DNA of 64,000 nt, taken from Ilumatobacteraceae bacterium. GTDB lineage: Bacteria > Actinomycetota > Acidimicrobiia > Acidimicrobiales > Ilumatobacteraceae. The notes beneath the pieces are model-generated. The model saw only the letters and a program-made list of their open reading frames with translations. It was not told the DNA's origin and searched no databases. Positions 1 through 8,444 of this stretch are shown here, piece after piece. How positions within the stretch are numbered: the stretch's first letter is position 1; every line of letters begins with the position of its first letter. The DNA is taken from NCBI GenBank assembly GCA_025463305.1, contig JAOBWK010000105.1, forward strand, positions 106,060 through 170,059, given 5' to 3'. The translations under genes and the position numbers were made by a program.

Positions 1-2415
1 GAGGTTGAGGTTCGACGCGGTCGGTCGCGCCGAGCCGCACGGATACACCGTCACGTAGCCGTTGCCGGTGGCGCCGATGCCCGTCACGTTGAGCACGACG
101 GCGCCGGTGCCCGCCAGGTGGGCGGCGTCCACGGCAGTGACCGTGACGGTCTGCCCGGGCGTCGGCTTGACGCCGGTGTAGCCGACCGTGGGCGGACGGG
201 TGTCGAGCAGACGGACGGGGGTGATCGCGGTGAACGTCGACCCGGCCGTGAAGTACGCGCTGACGTCGGCGAGGAGATCGGCGCCCGACTGGGTGAACAG
301 GCAGACGGTGCCCGCGGCGCTGAGCTTGACCACGACGAGGTTGGGTTCGGTGGCGCCCTTGACGAGGTTGAGGTTCGAGGCCGTCGGCCGGGCCTGGTCA
401 CACGGCCACGCTGTGACGTATCCGTCGCCCGTTGCTCCGACGCCGGTCACGTTGAGCACCACCGCACTCGACGACGCCGGCACCTCGGTCGCCCCGGCCC
501 CGGTCACCTGGAGCGTGACGGTCTGGCCGGCCACCGGTGTCGGGCCGGAGTAGCCGATGGGGTTTGGCGAGCGGGTGTCGAGCAACCGCTCCGGCTGCAC
601 CGACACGACCGAGCTGCCGGCCGTGAAGTAGCCGCTGACGTCGGCGACGAGATCCGCGCCGGACTGGGTGTAGAGGCACACCGCGCCGCCTGTGCCGAGC
701 TTGGTGATCACCAGGTTCGGCGCCGTCCCACCCTTGACGAGGTTGAGGTTCGACGCCGTCGGCCGCGTGCTGCCGCACGGGTAGACGGTGACGTAGCCGT
801 CGTCGGTCGCATCGACCCCCGTGACGTTCAACGCCACCGCCGCCGCCGTGCCGGGCACGTTCGCCGTTCCCCGGCCCGACACCTGCAGCGTCACCGTCTG
901 CCCCGCCGCCGGCTTCGGGCCGGTGTAGCCGATCTGGCCCACCGAGGCCCGCGTCTCCAGCAACCGCTCCGGCTGCACGGCGACGAACGTCGAGCCGCCC
1001 GTCTGGGTGGGCGTCGTCGTCGGAGTCGTGGTGGCCGGCGCTGTGGTGGTGGTCGTGGTCGTCGTGGTCGTGGTCGTGGTCGGCGGCACATACGGGTGCG
1101 GCACCGTCACCGTGATCCCGAGGTTGCCGCCGACGGTGCTGCTGTTGACCTTGATCGTCACGCCGGAGGTGTTGTCGGTGTACGTGTCCGGCTTGGGGAA
1201 CCGGCCGGCGTCGAACGTCGCCCGGTAGAGCGGGCCACAGTGGAGCGCGTCGTACGATGTGCTGTTCGTGTCGTCCACCTGCCCTGGGATCACCCGGACG
1301 GGTCCGGCCCCGGTGTTCACGGATGCATCGACGGTGTAGATGAGCAGCCCGGTGTCGCAGAGGTTGGTGTCCTCGTTGATCTGCTGGCGGTTCTCGGCGA
1401 CGATGGCCGTGGTCGCGCTCGTGCGGATCGCGACGGCCTTGACCGTGCCGTCGTTGTGGGGCACGTTCTCGAGCGGCGACAGTGTGTAGGTCCCGCCGGT
1501 GCTGACGCACGGCACCTGGCTGGCAGGGAGCCAGCCGAGGTGCAGTCGTTGCCACGCCACCAACCCCGTTGCGGGCGAGATGTTGTCCATGTGGTCCCAC
1601 GGACCGACGAAGCGATGGGTGGTGTCGAAGTTGGACACGTTGTCGAACGAGTACAGGTCGGGCAGCCCGAGCGTGTGCTGGGTCTCGTGGGCGAACACCG
1701 ACGAGGCGTAGTCGGCAACGCCGGTGTAGCGCACGTCGTGGCCGATCGTCGCGCCCGCGGGGATGGGCGTGTGTCCCGTGACCGTGATCGGTGCTCCGCT
1801 GCCGCCGATGTAGGCCTGAGACGACGGGAACTCCGCAGACGCTGAGTCTGCGGCGACGACGTAGAGCAGGTCGGCGTTGTTGAACAGCGCGTTGGCATCC
1901 TGTGGCGTCATCAGGTTGAGCGCATGCACCACCGCCTCGTTCATGTACGTCAGCTGCTTCGGGCCGGTGATCGACGTGAACCCATACGAAGAGGCGATGC
2001 CATCCATGCGCAGCCACGGCGCGCCCGGCATCGTCGAGACGCTCACGTGGAACGCTCCGTATGACACGCGGTCCTCCCATGTGTCGGCCTTGGTGACCAT
2101 GCTGTTCTCCAGCGTCGTCGTGTTCTCCGCGCCGGGACTGTCGCTGAAGTCGACGAACAGCATCACGGCCTTGAGTGTTCGGTTCGCCGGAGGGAGTCCC
2201 TGCGACGCCTGCACGCCGGTGCCGGTCAACGCGCCGAAACGGCCGGGGCCGCTGGGATCCGTCAGTGCGCAGTCCGAGCTGACGCCAGCGTTCGCCGTTC
2301 CGCCGGGTACGGCGACGCTGCCGATCGCGGCCACCGCGCCGACCGACGCGACCAATGCCAGCACCACACCGATGCGGCCGAGCGATCGGCCGCCCGTCCC
2401 TGTTGTCCCATCCAC
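1..2415 (-). CDS. Secreted M6-type metalloprotease with C-terminal LDTR/NLN modules (3' end off window)
   Basis: A predicted exported zinc protease; 805 codons are visible and the C-terminus lies beyond the window. A GTG start at 2415 puts a hydrophobic signal segment at residues ~10-35. The motif HETQHTLGLPD at residues ~243-253 fits the HExxHxxGxxD zinc site of M6 (immune-inhibitor-A-like) peptidases. A Pro/Thr linker (~440-470) leads to three copies of a ~125-residue module (from ~475, ~600 and ~728). Each has a 'RLLDTR' start, a 'YVTVYPCG..RPTASNLN' core, and 'VCLYTQSGADLVADVSGYF'-like ends. The same module ends the protein at 60007-63639. Its role is unknown, probably surface attachment or substrate binding. 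Family is fairly sure; substrate is not. Confidence 0.85.
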   Translation of the reverse strand, partial: MDGTTGTGGRSLGRIGVVLALVASVGAVAAIGSVAVPGGTANAGVSSDCALTDPSGPGRFGALTGTGVQASQGLPPANRTLKAVMLFVDFSDSPGAENTTTLENSMVTKADTWEDRVSYGAFHVSVSTMPGAPWLRMDGIASSYGFTSITGPKQLTYMNEAVVHALNLMTPQDANALFNNADLLYVVAADSASAEFPSSQAYIGGSGAPITVTGHTPIPAGATIGHDVRYTGVADYASSVFAHETQHTLGLPDLYSFDNVSNFDTTHRFVGPWDHMDNISPATGLVAWQRLHLGWLPASQVPCVSTGGTYTLSPLENVPHNDGTVKAVAIRTSATTAIVAENRQQINEDTNLCDTGLLIYTVDASVNTGAGPVRVIPGQVDDTNSTSYDALHCGPLYRATFDAGRFPKPDTYTDNTSGVTIKVNSSTVGGNLGITVTVPHPYVPPTTTTTTTTTTTTTAPATTTPTTTPTQTGGSTFVAVQPERLLETRASVGQIGYTGPKPAAGQTVTLQVSGRGTANVPGTAAAVALNVTGVDATDDGYVTVYPCGSTRPTASNLNLVKGGTAPNLVITKLGTGGAVCLYTQSGADLVADVSGYFTAGSSVVSVQPERLLDTRSPNPIGYSGPTPVAGQTVTLQVTGAGATEVPASSSAVVLNVTGVGATGDGYVTAWPCDQARPTASNLNLVKGATEPNLVVVKLSAAGTVCLFTQSGADLLADVSAYFTAGSTFTAITPVRLLDTRPPTVGYTGVKPTPGQTVTVTAVDAAHLAGTGAVVLNVTGIGATGNGYVTVYPCGSARPTASNLNL

Positions 2416-2488
2416 CGCCGAAGAGTACCGCTCCGCCCGATGGCGCTCGGACGCGGCTCGGAGGGCAGCGCAGCGGCCGCTCGCGCCG

Positions 2489-4114
2489 TCAGGCGGTGTG
2501 GACGGTGTGGCCGCCGACGATGGTGCGGACCACCCTCGCCGTGAGGAGCGACTCGGGCGCGGCGGTGAACGGGTCGCTGTCGAGCACGATGAGGTCGGCG
2601 AACGTGCCGGGGCGGATCGTGCCGACGTGGTCCTCGGCGAAGCTCGCCCATGCGGCGTCTCGGGTGGCGTGGACCACCGCCTGCTCCAGTGGCAGCGCGT
2701 TGTCGGGCCGGTGCGGCGGGATGGTGCTGTCGCTGGGCAACTTGCGGGTGGCGGCGATGTACATGTTGTGCAGTGGGTAGTGCGGCGCGGTCGGCGTGTC
2801 GCTGCCGAACGCCAGGGTGGTGCCGGCGTCGAGGAACTCGCGCCACGCGAAGCCACGATCGGCCCGTGCGTCACCGAGCATCGCCATCCAGTTGGCCAGC
2901 CCGGCGGGGTCGGCGTGCGCCGGCTGCATGCTCGCGGTGATGCCGAGCGCGGCGAGCCGGCCGACGTCGGCCTCGTCGGCGTACTCGAGGTGCTCGATGC
3001 GGTGCCGGCGCGCAGCCGTTGCGGCGATGCCGTTGACGATGCCGGCGTGCTCGAACGCATCGATCGCGTTGCGCACCGCCTGGTCGCCGATCGCGTGGAG
3101 GGCGATCTGGAGGCCGGCCGCGTCGGCCGCCGTGACCACCGGCTGCAGCGCGTCCAGGTCCCAGATGCCCGGGTCGTTCGTGCCATTGGCGTAGGGGTTG
3201 ATCAGCGCGGCCGTGCACCCGTCGATCGTGCCGTCGACGATGATCTTGATGCCGATCACGCGCAGCCGTGGGGACGGCTGCTCGGCGAGTCGAGCGACGA
3301 GCCGCACCACTCGATCGACCTGTGCGGCCTCGGTGACCGGATCGCCCGTGCGATGGATCAGCCAGTGGCCGACGACGCGCACGCTGAGCGCGCCGGCCGT
3401 CTCCGCGCGTTGCATCGCGCCGAGCATGTCGCCGTCGAGGGCCATGTCGACGGCCGTGGTGACGCCGGCCGCGTTGTACGCATCGAGCGCGGCGCGCAGG
3501 TAGCCGTCGCGAGTGGCGTCGTCGACGTCGGCGAGCATCGGCCACACCATGTTCACGCTCGCGTTCTCGAGCAGGTGGCCGGTGGCCTCGCCGGTGACGG
3601 GGTCGCGCACGATCCGCCCGCCGATCGGGTCCGGCGTGTCGGCGGTGATGCCGAGCTCCTCCAGGGCACGCGTGTTGACCCAGTTCGAGTGGAGGTCGCT
3701 CGCCTCCGTGTAGATCGGCCGGTCGGTGGAGACCGCGTCGAGCATCTGTCGCGTCGGCACGCCGTCGGGCACCGCCCAGTAGCCCCAGCCGAGCCCGAGG
3801 ATGCGTGGCGCGTCCGGGCGCGCGTCGGCCCACTCGCGCAGCCGCCGTTGCACCTCGGGCAGGTCCTTGGCCGTGCGCAGCGGCGCCTGCAGCAGCGCAT
3901 CGCCGGTCATGCCGAGGTGCGAGTGGGCATCGACGAACCCGGGCAGGACCACGCCCGTGCCGACGTCGGTCAGCACCGCATCGGGACCGGCGGCGGCCAC
4001 GACGTCGGCCAGGTCGCCGACGCGCTTGATGTGCTCACCCTCGATGGCGACGGCCTCGGCCCACAGCCGCTCGGGATCCGACGTGAACACGCGACCGTGG
4101 ATGACTTCGATCAT
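2489..4114 (-). CDS. Amidohydrolase family 3 protein (YtcJ-like)
   Basis: A 541-residue metal-dependent hydrolase of the amidohydrolase superfamily, predicted cytosolic. The strand after the N-terminal beta-sandwich reads 'PGFVDAHSHLG' with the metal-binding HxH at residues 64-66. Further on there are conserved 'HAIGDQAVRNAIDAFE', 'RRHRIEHLEY' and 'FGSDTPTAPHYPLHNMY' segments typical of the YtcJ/amidohydrolase-3 group. Length matches the family (~530-570). These enzymes usually hydrolyse amide or imide bonds, but the substrate cannot be read from sequence. It lies upstream of the protease gene on the same strand with a 73-bp gap, so co-transcription is possible but unproven. Confidence 0.88.
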   Translation of the reverse strand: MIEVIHGRVFTSDPERLWAEAVAIEGEHIKRVGDLADVVAAAGPDAVLTDVGTGVVLPGFVDAHSHLGMTGDALLQAPLRTAKDLPEVQRRLREWADARPDAPRILGLGWGYWAVPDGVPTRQMLDAVSTDRPIYTEASDLHSNWVNTRALEELGITADTPDPIGGRIVRDPVTGEATGHLLENASVNMVWPMLADVDDATRDGYLRAALDAYNAAGVTTAVDMALDGDMLGAMQRAETAGALSVRVVGHWLIHRTGDPVTEAAQVDRVVRLVARLAEQPSPRLRVIGIKIIVDGTIDGCTAALINPYANGTNDPGIWDLDALQPVVTAADAAGLQIALHAIGDQAVRNAIDAFEHAGIVNGIAATAARRHRIEHLEYADEADVGRLAALGITASMQPAHADPAGLANWMAMLGDARADRGFAWREFLDAGTTLAFGSDTPTAPHYPLHNMYIAATRKLPSDSTIPPHRPDNALPLEQAVVHATRDAAWASFAEDHVGTIRPGTFADLIVLDSDPFTAAPESLLTARVVRTIVGGHTVHTA

Positions 4115-4151
4115 CGGGTCACAGTATTCGCCGCCGTGGACGGGGCGCGGT

Positions 4152-4742
4152 TCATCGTGACAGCAGCTCCGTGAACCGCTGCATGGCCGCGTCGACCTCC
4201 TCGCGCTCGCCCGTCGCGAGCACGTCGAGCAGCAGCCCGCGGGCGACGGCGACGGCCAACCTGGCGTCGATCCGCGCCCGGTCCGCCGGCGCGCCGCGCG
4301 CCTCGAACATCGCCGCCATCGGGCGCACCCAGCTGTCGACGATGTCGTCGAGCAGTGGGGTGGCCCACGTGCGGTGCTGCAGCGCCTGCCCGTAGACCTC
4401 GAAGAACAGCCGCTCGTGGCGCTGCACGGCGGGATCGTTGAGGCTCTCCCAGAACCGCCGCCCCAACGTCTCCATCGCCGCCGCGGGATCGTCGGCGTCC
4501 GCGAGCGTCGTCACCTCCAATTGACCGAGCGTGTCGCGCTGGCGGGCCTCGACCCGGCGCACCACCTCGACGAGCAAGCCCTCCTTCGAGCCGAAGTGGT
4601 GGATCAGCATGCGGTGGCTCGTGCCGAGTGCGACCGCCAGCTGACGCAGGCTGGTGTCGGCCAGCCCGTGCTCGGCGCCGTGCTCGACGGCCGCATCGAT
4701 CAGCCGCTCTCGCGGCGACACCGAACTGGGTTGCGCGGCCAT
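4152..4742 (-). CDS. TetR-family regulator, divergent from an SRPBCC gene
   Basis: A 196-residue one-component repressor. The N-terminal helix-turn-helix is visible ('DTSLRQLAVALGTSHRMLIH', ~35-55) followed by 'HFGSKEGLL', the TetR signature. The C-terminal part is a helical ligand-binding domain. The ATG at 4742 lies inside an 18-bp perfect palindrome (4741-4758), so the protein very probably represses itself and the divergent SRPBCC gene whose ATG is only 25 bp away. With such a short gap the transcript must be leaderless or nearly so, or translation starts further in (a GTG seven codons downstream is possible). The 3' end lies 37 bp from the amidohydrolase start. Confidence 0.87.
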   Translation of the reverse strand: MAAQPSSVSPRERLIDAAVEHGAEHGLADTSLRQLAVALGTSHRMLIHHFGSKEGLLVEVVRRVEARQRDTLGQLEVTTLADADDPAAAMETLGRRFWESLNDPAVQRHERLFFEVYGQALQHRTWATPLLDDIVDSWVRPMAAMFEARGAPADRARIDARLAVAVARGLLLDVLATGEREEVDAAMQRFTELLSR

Positions 4743-4758
4743 GTACCAAATGGTACAT
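4741..4758. promoter_or_regulatory. Perfect 18-bp palindrome, probable TetR operator
   Basis: The sequence ATGTACCAAATGGTACAT is a perfect inverted repeat with 8-bp arms and an AA centre. It overlaps the start codon of the TetR gene and ends 8 bp before the ATG of the SRPBCC gene. Its symmetry and position between two divergent genes make it the likely operator for that TetR protein. Confidence 0.85.
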
Positions 4759-4766
4759 CTAGAGTC

Positions 4767-5189
4767 ATGCGAGTCGAGAACACCTTTCACATCAACGCAT
4801 CGCCCGACGTCGTCTGGCCGATCATCGCCGACGTCGCGACGTGGTCGTCGTGGACGAAGTCGATCACCTCCGTGCACCTGCTCGACAGCGGTCCGTTCGC
4901 GGTCGGCACCAAGGCCGAGGTGCGTCAGCCGGGCATGCCGGCGGCGACGTGGACGGTGACCGAGCTCGTGCCCGGCGAGTCGTTCACCTGGCAGGCCAAC
5001 AACACCGGTCTGGTGTCCACGGGCGTGCACAGCGTGCGCGCCGCGGCCGACGGGGGCGCGGACGCCACGCTGGTGTTCGAGCAGCGGGGGGCGCTCGCGT
5101 GGCTGATGGCGCTGCTGTTCGGCGGCAAGTGCCGTCGATTCGTGCAGATGGAAGCGGATGGGTTGACGCAGCGCAGCGAGGCGTCGTAA
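4767..5189 (+). CDS. SRPBCC / polyketide-cyclase-like protein
   Basis: A 140-residue protein of the START-like SRPBCC superfamily, which forms a deep hydrophobic cavity for lipids or aromatic compounds. The opening 'ENTFHINASPDVVWPIIADV' followed by 'WSSWTKSI' is the classic start of the fold, and the following strands and C-terminal helix complete a full-length domain. ATG 4767 is chosen because the family motif begins immediately after it. It is read away from the TetR gene across a shared palindrome, so its expression is probably released when that repressor binds its ligand. The natural ligand is unknown. Confidence 0.85.
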   Translation: MRVENTFHINASPDVVWPIIADVATWSSWTKSITSVHLLDSGPFAVGTKAEVRQPGMPAATWTVTELVPGESFTWQANNTGLVSTGVHSVRAAADGGADATLVFEQRGALAWLMALLFGGKCRRFVQMEADGLTQRSEAS

Positions 5190-5273
5190 CGGATCGCGCT
5201 CGTCATCCGACGATCGTGTGCCGAGAAGTATGGTGACACTCGGCCCGGACGGCCGGATGGAAGGATGCGCAGC

Positions 5274-6494
5274 ATGGGTTTGATGAGCAAGATCAAGAAC
5301 GAGTTCGTCGACATCATCGAGTGGATCGATGACTCGCATTCGACGCTCGCCTGGCGCTTCCCGCGCTACCAGAACGAGATCAAGAACGGTGCCCAGCTCA
5401 TCGTTCGCGAGGGCCAGAAGGCCATCTTCGTCTACCGCGGGGCGATGGCCGACACGTTCGATCCGGGCAACTACGAGTTGAAGACCGAGAACCTGCCGAT
5501 CATGAGCACGCTGCAGGGCTGGAAGTACGGTTTCGACAGCCCGTTCCGCAGCGAGGTGTACTTCATCAACACCCGCCCGGTCACGAGCCTGCGCTGGGGC
5601 ACGCCGACGCCGGTGACGGTGCGCGACCCCGACTTCAAGATGGTCCAGGTCCGTGCCAACGGCATGTGCGTGGTCAAGATCGCCAACCCCGAGATCTTCA
5701 TGAAGGAGGTCATCGGCACCGACAGCGCGGTCGACGTCGAGGAGATCTCCGAGCTCCTCCGCCGGGTCATCACCCTCGCCTTCTCCGACATGGTGCTCGC
5801 CACCAAGGATGCCGACGGCAAGCAGCTGGGCGTGATCGATCTCCAGGGTCGCCAGGTCGAGCTGTCCGACAAGCTCCGCGAGTTCGTGCAGGAGCGCGTC
5901 GACGACGAGTACGGCCTCGAGATCCCGTCGATCACGATGACCATCTCCCTGCCCGACGAGATCACGGCCGCGATGACCCGCGGCGTCGCTCGCGGCGTGG
6001 AGGAGGGTGGCTACCTCGACAACATCGGACCGATGGACCGCTTCCAGCAGGCCAAGGCCGCCGAGGCGATGGTCGCTGCAGCGAGCAACCCGGGCGGCGG
6101 TGCCGCTGGTGCCGGCATGCAGCTCGGGCTCGGCGTGGCGATGGGTGGCCAGATGGCGAACATGATGGGCACCGCCTTCGCCCCGGCCGCTGCTCCAGCG
6201 GCCGCACCGGCAGCAGCCCCGGCCCCGCCGCCGCTGCCCGGCCAGGTGCAGTACCACATCGATGCCGGTGGTCAGCCGGGTGGTCCGTTCAACCTGCAGC
6301 AGATGCAGGCCGGCATCGCCGGTGGCCAGGTCGTCGGCTCCACGCTCGTCTGGAGCCAGGGCATGGCCGCGTGGGCCCCTGCGCAGAGCGTGCCCGCGCT
6401 GCAGGTCTTCTTCTCGGCACCGCCGCCGCTGCCCCCGCAGGCGCCCCCGCCCATGCCGCCGATGCCCCCGGCCGCTCCCGCCGCAGGAGCCTGA
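5274..6494 (+). CDS. SPFH-domain protein with C-terminal GYF_2 domain (YdjI-like)
   Basis: A 406-residue protein of the 'virion core/SPFH' group. The SPFH region fills residues ~15-240. A Pro/Ala-rich linker follows, then a GYF_2-type domain (~325-375, 'GGPFNLQQMQAGI...WSQGMAAWAP') and a proline-rich tail. The start at 5274 is preferred because GGAAGGA lies 8 bp upstream; an ATG at 5265 overlaps that site. In Bacillus subtilis the SPFH protein YdjI works with the zinc-ribbon membrane protein YdjG in membrane-stress responses involving PspA. The next gene here is a YdjG-like protein one base after this stop, so an analogous scaffold is inferred. No PspA or TPM-domain gene is nearby. Confidence 0.85.
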   Translation: MGLMSKIKNEFVDIIEWIDDSHSTLAWRFPRYQNEIKNGAQLIVREGQKAIFVYRGAMADTFDPGNYELKTENLPIMSTLQGWKYGFDSPFRSEVYFINTRPVTSLRWGTPTPVTVRDPDFKMVQVRANGMCVVKIANPEIFMKEVIGTDSAVDVEEISELLRRVITLAFSDMVLATKDADGKQLGVIDLQGRQVELSDKLREFVQERVDDEYGLEIPSITMTISLPDEITAAMTRGVARGVEEGGYLDNIGPMDRFQQAKAAEAMVAAASNPGGGAAGAGMQLGLGVAMGGQMANMMGTAFAPAAAPAAAPAAAPAPPPLPGQVQYHIDAGGQPGGPFNLQQMQAGIAGGQVVGSTLVWSQGMAAWAPAQSVPALQVFFSAPPPLPPQAPPPMPPMPPAAPAAGA

Positions 6495-6495
6495 C

Positions 6496-7803
6496 GTGAG
6501 CGACTCGTCGGGCGCCGTCCCGCCCCTGCCATCCGTCGGCTCCGAGGCCATGGCGCCGCCGCCGATGCCGGCTGCCCCGCCGCCGCTCGACGCGCCGCCG
6601 GTGATGGCCCCGCCACCGCCGCCGCTCGACGCGCCCCCGCCGATGGGCGACGGCTCCACGCCGCCACCCGCGCCGCCGAAGCCCACCGATCACGCGTCGT
6701 TGCACTCGACCGAGGGCACCCGCACCTACCCGTGCGGCGCGTGCGGCGCAGAGCTGCAGTTCGACATCAAGCTGCAGAAGCTCGCCTGCCCGTCGTGCGG
6801 CACCACGTACGACCTCACCGCCGACACCCAGGGCGTCGCCCAGGAGCAGGATCTCCGCTCGGCGCTCACCCACCTCCGCGAGGGACGGCAGACGGCGCCG
6901 CAGGCGCAGATGGTGCAGGACAAGGAGGTCGTCTGCCAGAACTGCGGCGGTCACTCCACGTTCAGCGGCAGCCTCACCGCCGAGCGCTGTCCGTACTGCG
7001 CCACGCCGATCCAGCGCGACGACGTGCACGACGCCCCCGACCGCCTGCCGGTCGACGGTGTGGTGCCGTTCACGATCGATCAGAAGACGGCCACTGAGGC
7101 GATCGAGAAGTGGATCAACAGCCGCCGCTTCGCCCCGACGGAGTTCAAGACCTACAACCGCACCGGTTCGTTCACGAGCATCTACACGGCGTACTTCACG
7201 TACGACGCCGACACGGACACGTTCTACACGGGTCGCCGCGGCGACGATCACACGGTCACCGTGGGCTCGGGCGACAACCGCCACACCGAGACCCGCACCG
7301 ACTGGCACCACGTGTCGGGCAACGTGCACAACAGCTTCGACGACATCACGGTGTTCGCCAACGACGGCTTCGACGCGAAGCGGGTCGCCAAGCTCGAGCC
7401 GTGGCCGACGCAGACTGCCAAGCCGTACTCGCCCGAATACGTCGCCGGCCACCTCTGCCGCACCTACGACCACGACGTCGAGGAGTGCCTCACCCAGGCC
7501 ACCACGACGATGGAGCACGCGATCGATCAGACGATCAAGTCCGACATCGGCGGCGATCACCAGGACATCAACTCCCGCAACATCACGTGGCAGAAGATGA
7601 CCTACAAGCACCTCCTGCTGCCGATCTGGTTGCTCACGGTGATCTACCAGGAGAAGCCGTTCCAGGTGTACATCAACGGCGTCACCGGCGAGGTCCAGGG
7701 CGCTCGCCCATGGAGCAAGGTCAAGATCATCATCACCGCGGTCATCGCCCTGATCCTGTTGATAGCGATCATCGCGATCATCGCCGTGGCGAAGAAGAAA
7801 TGA
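6496..7803 (+). CDS. Zinc-ribbon membrane protein (YdjG-like)
   Basis: A 435-residue protein. A Pro/Met-rich N-terminal stretch (~1-65) is followed by two four-cysteine zinc ribbons: 'CGACG' with 'CPSCG' (~80-110) and 'CQNCG' with 'CPYCATP' (~150-180). A large central domain follows, and one C-terminal transmembrane helix near residues 410-430 ends in Ala-Lys-Lys-Lys. The GTG start is one base after the SPFH stop and is preceded by AGGAG. This gene pair is conserved in many bacteria; YdjG of B. subtilis has the same layout. The likely role is a membrane-anchored adaptor that holds the SPFH scaffold at the membrane. The proline-rich stretches of both proteins might contact the GYF domain. Confidence 0.84.
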   Translation: MSDSSGAVPPLPSVGSEAMAPPPMPAAPPPLDAPPVMAPPPPPLDAPPPMGDGSTPPPAPPKPTDHASLHSTEGTRTYPCGACGAELQFDIKLQKLACPSCGTTYDLTADTQGVAQEQDLRSALTHLREGRQTAPQAQMVQDKEVVCQNCGGHSTFSGSLTAERCPYCATPIQRDDVHDAPDRLPVDGVVPFTIDQKTATEAIEKWINSRRFAPTEFKTYNRTGSFTSIYTAYFTYDADTDTFYTGRRGDDHTVTVGSGDNRHTETRTDWHHVSGNVHNSFDDITVFANDGFDAKRVAKLEPWPTQTAKPYSPEYVAGHLCRTYDHDVEECLTQATTTMEHAIDQTIKSDIGGDHQDINSRNITWQKMTYKHLLLPIWLLTVIYQEKPFQVYINGVTGEVQGARPWSKVKIIITAVIALILLIAIIAIIAVAKKK

Positions 7804-8381
7804 CCTTCCTGCTGGCCCTCGTGGTCCTGGTCGTGATCATCGCGGCCGGGGTCACGTTCGGGGCGATGCGCAACAAGGCTGCGTTCCAGAAGCAGGGTCA
7901 GATCGTGCCCGGCACCGCCAGCCGCGCGCCGGCGGCATGGGCCGGCGCGCACACCCCGGAGGCACTGCTGCACCGCCGGTTGCGCGCCGCCGTCGACGCG
8001 GCTCGGGCGCAGGCAGCCGTGCCCGGGTCGGGGTTCGGCGATCTCCAGCAGACGGTGGAACGTGGCGCGGTCGAGATCGACGATCGGCTGATCGCCGCGG
8101 CGGCGTTGCCGGAAGCGAACCGCGCAGCGGCGATCGCCGCGATCGAGCCGTCGGTCGTCGCCCTGGAGAACGCGGTCTCCGGCACGGCAGCGCCGTCCGC
8201 CGCACCGACACCGGAGCTGGGCACCGCAGCCGCCGATGTGCAGAACCGCCTCGACGCGATCGCCGAGGCGCGCGCCGAGGTCGATCAGCTCGACACCACG
8301 CGCACCGCGCCGATGCCTCCGCCCGCGGTCCCGCAAACGCAACCCCAGACGAACCCCCCGCAGCCCCCACCGACCGCCTGA
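7800..8381 (+). CDS. Membrane-anchored helical protein, third gene of the SPFH operon
   Basis: A 193-residue protein of unknown family. Residues 2-22 form a single N-terminal transmembrane helix, followed by Ala-rich, probably helical segments (~60-165) and a Pro/Thr/Gln tail. The ATG overlaps the preceding TGA (ATGA), so translation is coupled to the zinc-ribbon gene. This makes a three-gene unit SPFH, zinc ribbon, membrane anchor. I do not recognise homologues of known function. By position it is a partner in the same membrane complex. A strong hairpin follows seven bases after its stop. Confidence 0.8.
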   Translation: MTFLLALVVLVVIIAAGVTFGAMRNKAAFQKQGQIVPGTASRAPAAWAGAHTPEALLHRRLRAAVDAARAQAAVPGSGFGDLQQTVERGAVEIDDRLIAAAALPEANRAAAIAAIEPSVVALENAVSGTAAPSAAPTPELGTAAADVQNRLDAIAEARAEVDQLDTTRTAPMPPPAVPQTQPQTNPPQPPPTA

Positions 8382-8387
8382 GTGGTT

Positions 8388-8412
8388 CTCTGCAGGGCGT
8401 TGCCCTGCAGAG
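8388..8412. terminator. Hairpin between convergent operons, probable bidirectional terminator
   Basis: CTCTGCAGGGC and its exact complement GCCCTGCAGAG flank a three-base loop. It sits in the 63-bp gap between the end of the SPFH operon on the plus strand and the end of the HD-domain gene on the minus strand. There is only a weak T-run. Confidence 0.65.
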
Positions 8413-8444
8413 GGGTTGTTTCGGCGCGGAGAACCTGGGGTGGG

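Noticed and set aside
1030..1085. GGT/CGT-rich microsatellite-like tract
   Set aside because: In the real minus-strand frame it encodes a Pro/Thr-rich linker in the protease, a normal feature of secreted actinobacterial proteins.
118..1845. Long plus-strand open frame opposite the metalloprotease gene
   Set aside because: Arg/Gly-rich, no recognisable domain and generated by high GC on the antisense of the real gene, which carries a clear zinc motif and repeat modules.
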